Positions 6,766-8,557 of a DNA stretch of 8,557 nt are shown here, one piece after another. Positions within the stretch are counted from its first letter, which is position 1. Each line of letters starts with the position of its first letter. The DNA comes from JBAYZQ01 sp041672385. Lineage in GTDB: Bacteria > Spirochaetota > Spirochaetia > Sphaerochaetales > Sphaerochaetaceae. A model generated the notes under the pieces. The model was not told where the DNA came from. It made no database searches and was given only the letters and a program-made list of their open reading frames with translations. The stretch covers positions 1 to 8,557 of the forward strand of contig JBAYZQ010000096.1 in NCBI GenBank assembly GCA_041672385.1. Direction: 5' to 3'. The translations under genes and the position numbers were made by a program.

Positions 6766-7962
6766 TTATTCCCCCATTTTATAGGGAAATTGTTTACTAA
6801 TATAATTTTCCAAGGCAGTCTCTCCTCCACCTTGTAATGTCACTAATGCTCCAAATTTTGAGTAACAAACCTTTTCTTTGCATTTTCTAACACAATTGAA
6901 TTTCTTATTTAAGACATCTAAAAACAAGTGCTCTGAATTGGGCAATTGACAAACATCTCCACTTAACACAATTATTCTAGGATTTAATAACACATCAACT
7001 TTATTCAACATCAAAACAATTCTTTCAATGTAAGAATCAATTAATTCTAAACAATCGGAATCTCCTTGATTTGCTTTAACAAATAAATCATTTACAATCT
7101 CTCTACAATAATCTTCCTCAATTTTCAAAACATCAAGTTTTTTACCATGAAATTTTAGTTCTGCATCCACACACAACGACCGAAAAGTATTAGTCATTTT
7201 GTAATTTATAATTGGATCTTCCAAATTATGAACAAAGAAGCCCGTCTCTCCTGCAATAAACCCTTCTCCTCGATAAGTCTGTCCATTAATTAATAAACCT
7301 GCTCCCATTTCCATTCCAAGATCAAAAGAAACAATATTCTTATATTTTTTGTTAAACTCACAATAATTAGCATAAACTGCAATATTTACAACATTGTCAA
7401 TAAAAACTTGGCAGTTATATTTTTTTTCAAGAACCTCTTTAATAGAAATACCTTCAAGATCCCTATGGTAAATCGCCGTAATCACCATACCTTTATCTTC
7501 ATCTACGATACCAGGAAATCCAATGCAAATTGATTTGATATCTGTAATTTTTCTTTGTAACTTATTCAAAACATAATCTGAGATTTCATTTGTAAAAGCT
7601 TCAATTGTAAAGTTCGAGAGACTGCTTAACTTCTGTACACAAACCAAATTCCCTTCCTGAAAGGATCCTATAAGGCCTTTAAGATAATCAATGGTTAAAA
7701 TGACAACATCCTCAATAACAACCCTATAATAGGGCACCGTTCTTGACTTTACATTTCTCCTAACTTCACTTATTTCAACAAATCCCATATCAATTAATGC
7801 AATCACAGCTCTATTAACTGCAGGCAAACTCATACCTAAAGTAGATGCAATTTCATTTCTGTAAGTCTCTCCGTTATCCCAAATATAGTGGAAGACCACA
7901 GACATATTAATTTTATATTGCATACTTGAATTGGCTGTTTGTATAAGTTTTATATAGTGCAT
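6766..7962 (-). CDS. ROK-family transcriptional repressor (NagC/XylR-like), operon regulator
   Basis: The 398 residues fit ROK regulators in length. An N-terminal winged helix (about 17-80) contains the helix-turn-helix NEIASTLGMSLPAVNRAVIALIDMGFVEI. A sugar-kinase-like ROK fold follows, with ICIGFPGIVDEDKG (145-157), FIDNVVNIAV (187-196), SFDLGMEMGAGLLINGQTYRGEGFIAGETG (212-241) and a C-terminal NPRIIVLSGDV. Kinase features are eroded: the catalytic Asp of 'NDAN' is Val191, the phosphate motif is TIDYLKGL, the His after GE.G is Phe, and the zinc cysteine cluster is absent. It therefore looks like a sensor-repressor only. ATG at 7962 has AGAGGA 9 nt upstream. It is the first gene, directly behind a palindromic operator, so autoregulation and substrate-induced control of the whole operon are likely. 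Confidence 0.92.
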   Translation of the reverse strand: MHYIKLIQTANSSMQYKINMSVVFHYIWDNGETYRNEIASTLGMSLPAVNRAVIALIDMGFVEISEVRRNVKSRTVPYYRVVIEDVVILTIDYLKGLIGSFQEGNLVCVQKLSSLSNFTIEAFTNEISDYVLNKLQRKITDIKSICIGFPGIVDEDKGMVITAIYHRDLEGISIKEVLEKKYNCQVFIDNVVNIAVYANYCEFNKKYKNIVSFDLGMEMGAGLLINGQTYRGEGFIAGETGFFVHNLEDPIINYKMTNTFRSLCVDAELKFHGKKLDVLKIEEDYCREIVNDLFVKANQGDSDCLELIDSYIERIVLMLNKVDVLLNPRIIVLSGDVCQLPNSEHLFLDVLNKKFNCVRKCKEKVCYSKFGALVTLQGGGETALENYISKQFPYKMGE

Positions 7963-7975
7963 TAATTCTTATCCT

Positions 7976-8004
7976 CTATACTAACTTACTGTTAGTTAGT
8001 ATAG
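7976..8004 (-). promoter_or_regulatory. 29-bp palindromic operator, probably bound by the ROK repressor
   Basis: CTATACTAACT (7976-7986) and AGTTAGTATAG (7994-8004) are perfect 11-bp inverted repeats around a 7-nt centre. The palindrome is centred on 7990, and only the 7987/7993 pair fails to match. The ACTAAC...GTTAGT core resembles XylR-type ROK operators, which are TTAGTTtG-like palindromes. It lies from the -10 element to just past the expected transcription start, 13 nt upstream of the ROK start codon. Binding would block initiation. Confidence 0.8.
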
Positions 8005-8031
8005 TATCTAATAAACCCATATAATTGTCAA
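8003..8031 (-). promoter_or_regulatory. Sigma-70-type promoter of the operon
   Basis: On the minus strand TTGACA (8031-8026, perfect -35) is separated by 17 nt from GATACT (8008-8003, -10). A run of eight A residues (8041-8034) lies just upstream of the -35 and may act as an UP element. The expected start is near 7996, giving a leader of about 34 nt and placing the palindromic operator over the start site. Confidence 0.75.
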
Positions 8032-8136
8032 TCTTTTTTTTCAAAAACTAAAACACTCCTCTCAGTGATAAGCGATAATGTTCAGCTGTATTTTTGAATA
8101 ACAAAATAAGGTGAAAATGTATTAAAATTTAAATAA

Positions 8137-8322
8137 AAAATAAAGGCTAGTTCTCCAGAGTACCAATCTCAGAGTTATCTCACCAAAAGATGGTTAAATT
8201 TTGATGTAAAACGAGGAAAAACTTCCGTTACAAAGTTAAATGTTCATCAAATTACAATGATTAGAAAGGTAATTGAGTCTGCGGACACCTCACGGTGCAG
8301 ACCTCTCACACCACAAAGTTAA
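8137..8322 (+). other. Open frame without an early start; unassigned, probably debris
   Basis: The stretch from 8032 to 8403 holds no gene I can defend. Within it one plus-strand frame is open from just after a TAA at 8134-8136 to a TAA at 8320-8322, about 61 codons. The first ATG comes only near its 3' end. The peptide includes SYLTKRWLNFDVKRGKTSVTKLN, which I do not recognise. Its tail overlaps the intron-like hairpin on the other strand. It is in the same phase as the helicase fragment further right and could be another piece of decayed coding sequence, but this is not established. Confidence 0.2.
8272..8314 (-). mobile_element. Possible 3'-terminal remnant (domain VI) of a group II intron
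   Basis: On the minus strand GTGGTGTGAGAGGTC leads into a stem (TCTG/CAGA at 8278-8281 and 8298-8301, inner CACC/GGTG with a 4-nt loop) and then ACTCAAT. The GGTGTGAGAGG lead-in, the stem, and an A seven bases from a terminal 'ACTC.AT' resemble domain VI and the 3' end of bacterial group II introns, where that A is the branch point. I see no domain V (about 34 nt with an AGC/GUACGGU-type stem) in the bases to the right and no maturase, so at most a truncated relic remains. The resemblance rests on remembered consensus. Confidence 0.35.
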
Positions 8323-8403
8323 TACCGATAAAATAATTATGCCGACAATGTGGAATCTACTATATTAATTCTATATCTAGTCTATAAAAGATTTTTTCAC
8401 TAG

Positions 8404-8557
8404 CGGTATAATTTTTTAAAGTCCATACAATATCATAGCAAAATGGAAGAATCAGAAAAACAGTATTCACTTGAATCTTATAAAATGGGCCAAACAAATA
8501 TTTTAATAACCTGTAAAGCATTAGATGAAGGATTAAATATCCCCTCATCAGATATTG
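8404..8557 (+). pseudogene. Superfamily II (DEAD/DEAH-type) helicase fragment, truncated at its 5' side and cut by the window edge
   Basis: The frame following a TAG at 8401-8403 is open to the window edge and encodes 51 residues. YHSKMEESEKQYSLESYKMGQTNILITCKALDEGLNIPSSDI matches the second RecA-like domain of DEAD/DEAH helicases. 'YHSKM...EK...LE.yk.G..NILit' precedes motif V-like 'CKALDEGLNIP', after which motif VI (QR.GR..R) would lie beyond the window. There is no start codon with a ribosome-binding site, and the ATP-binding first domain (Walker A, DEAD/DEAH box) is absent upstream. The same frame before the TAG (8341-8400) reads VESTILILYLVYKRFFH, which may be the preceding helicase segment with part deleted. 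Such helicases commonly occur in restriction or other defence-related loci, but no partner is visible here. Confidence 0.65.

Noticed and set aside
8050..8068. CACT...AGTG small palindrome upstream of the promoter
   Set aside because: The arms are only 4 bp, with no conserved context to support a regulatory site.
8360..8548. 62-codon minus-strand open frame
   Set aside because: It is antisense to the helicase fragment, which has convincing family motifs on the plus strand.

Overview
This is an A+T-rich bacterial window, roughly one third G+C by eye. It holds one long minus-strand sugar-uptake operon flanked on both sides by gene debris. The organism is probably a spirochaete, most likely Treponema-like. 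The binding protein has the short signal peptide and 'FATGTTEE' mature start common in spirochaete sugar-binding proteins, and the debris (DUF4143 ATPase, helicase) resembles gene families I associate with such genomes. No rRNA or housekeeping gene is present, so the assignment is an inference.

Centre (about 791-8031, minus strand, transcribed from right to left). A consensus-like promoter (TTGACA, 17 bp, GATACT) overlaps a 29-bp near-perfect palindrome. It drives seven closely packed genes: a ROK-family repressor, a periplasmic sugar-binding protein, a duplicated-domain sugar ABC ATPase, two RbsC-type permeases, a Gfo/Idh/MocA NAD(P)-dependent oxidoreductase and a 105-residue VOC-fold protein. 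Gaps are 10-71 nt, two junctions overlap, and nearly every gene has a clear Shine-Dalgarno. The one long gap, after the binding-protein gene, holds a 12-bp hairpin that probably sets the high binding-protein to low membrane-component ratio. A simple reading is that the repressor senses a sugar, polyol or derivative, the ABC system imports it, and the oxidoreductase and VOC protein begin its conversion. No sugar kinase or isomerase is encoded here, so the substrate cannot be named.

Left flank (1-790). There is the 3' end of an unrecognised plus-strand gene. Next comes a minus-strand relic of a DUF4143-type AAA ATPase with at least two frame disruptions. Last is a 68-codon plus-strand ORF that may be the C-terminal tail of an IS1634/IS4-like transposase.

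Right flank (8032-8557). An unassigned open frame without an early start is followed by a structured minus-strand segment resembling the 3' end (domain VI) of a group II intron. At the right edge is a plus-strand superfamily II helicase fragment that has lost its N-terminal half or is broken. I found no tRNA, rRNA, CRISPR array or intact insertion sequence. The most interesting material is the complete but substrate-unknown operon with its operator, and the layered decay of mobile or defence-like genes around it.
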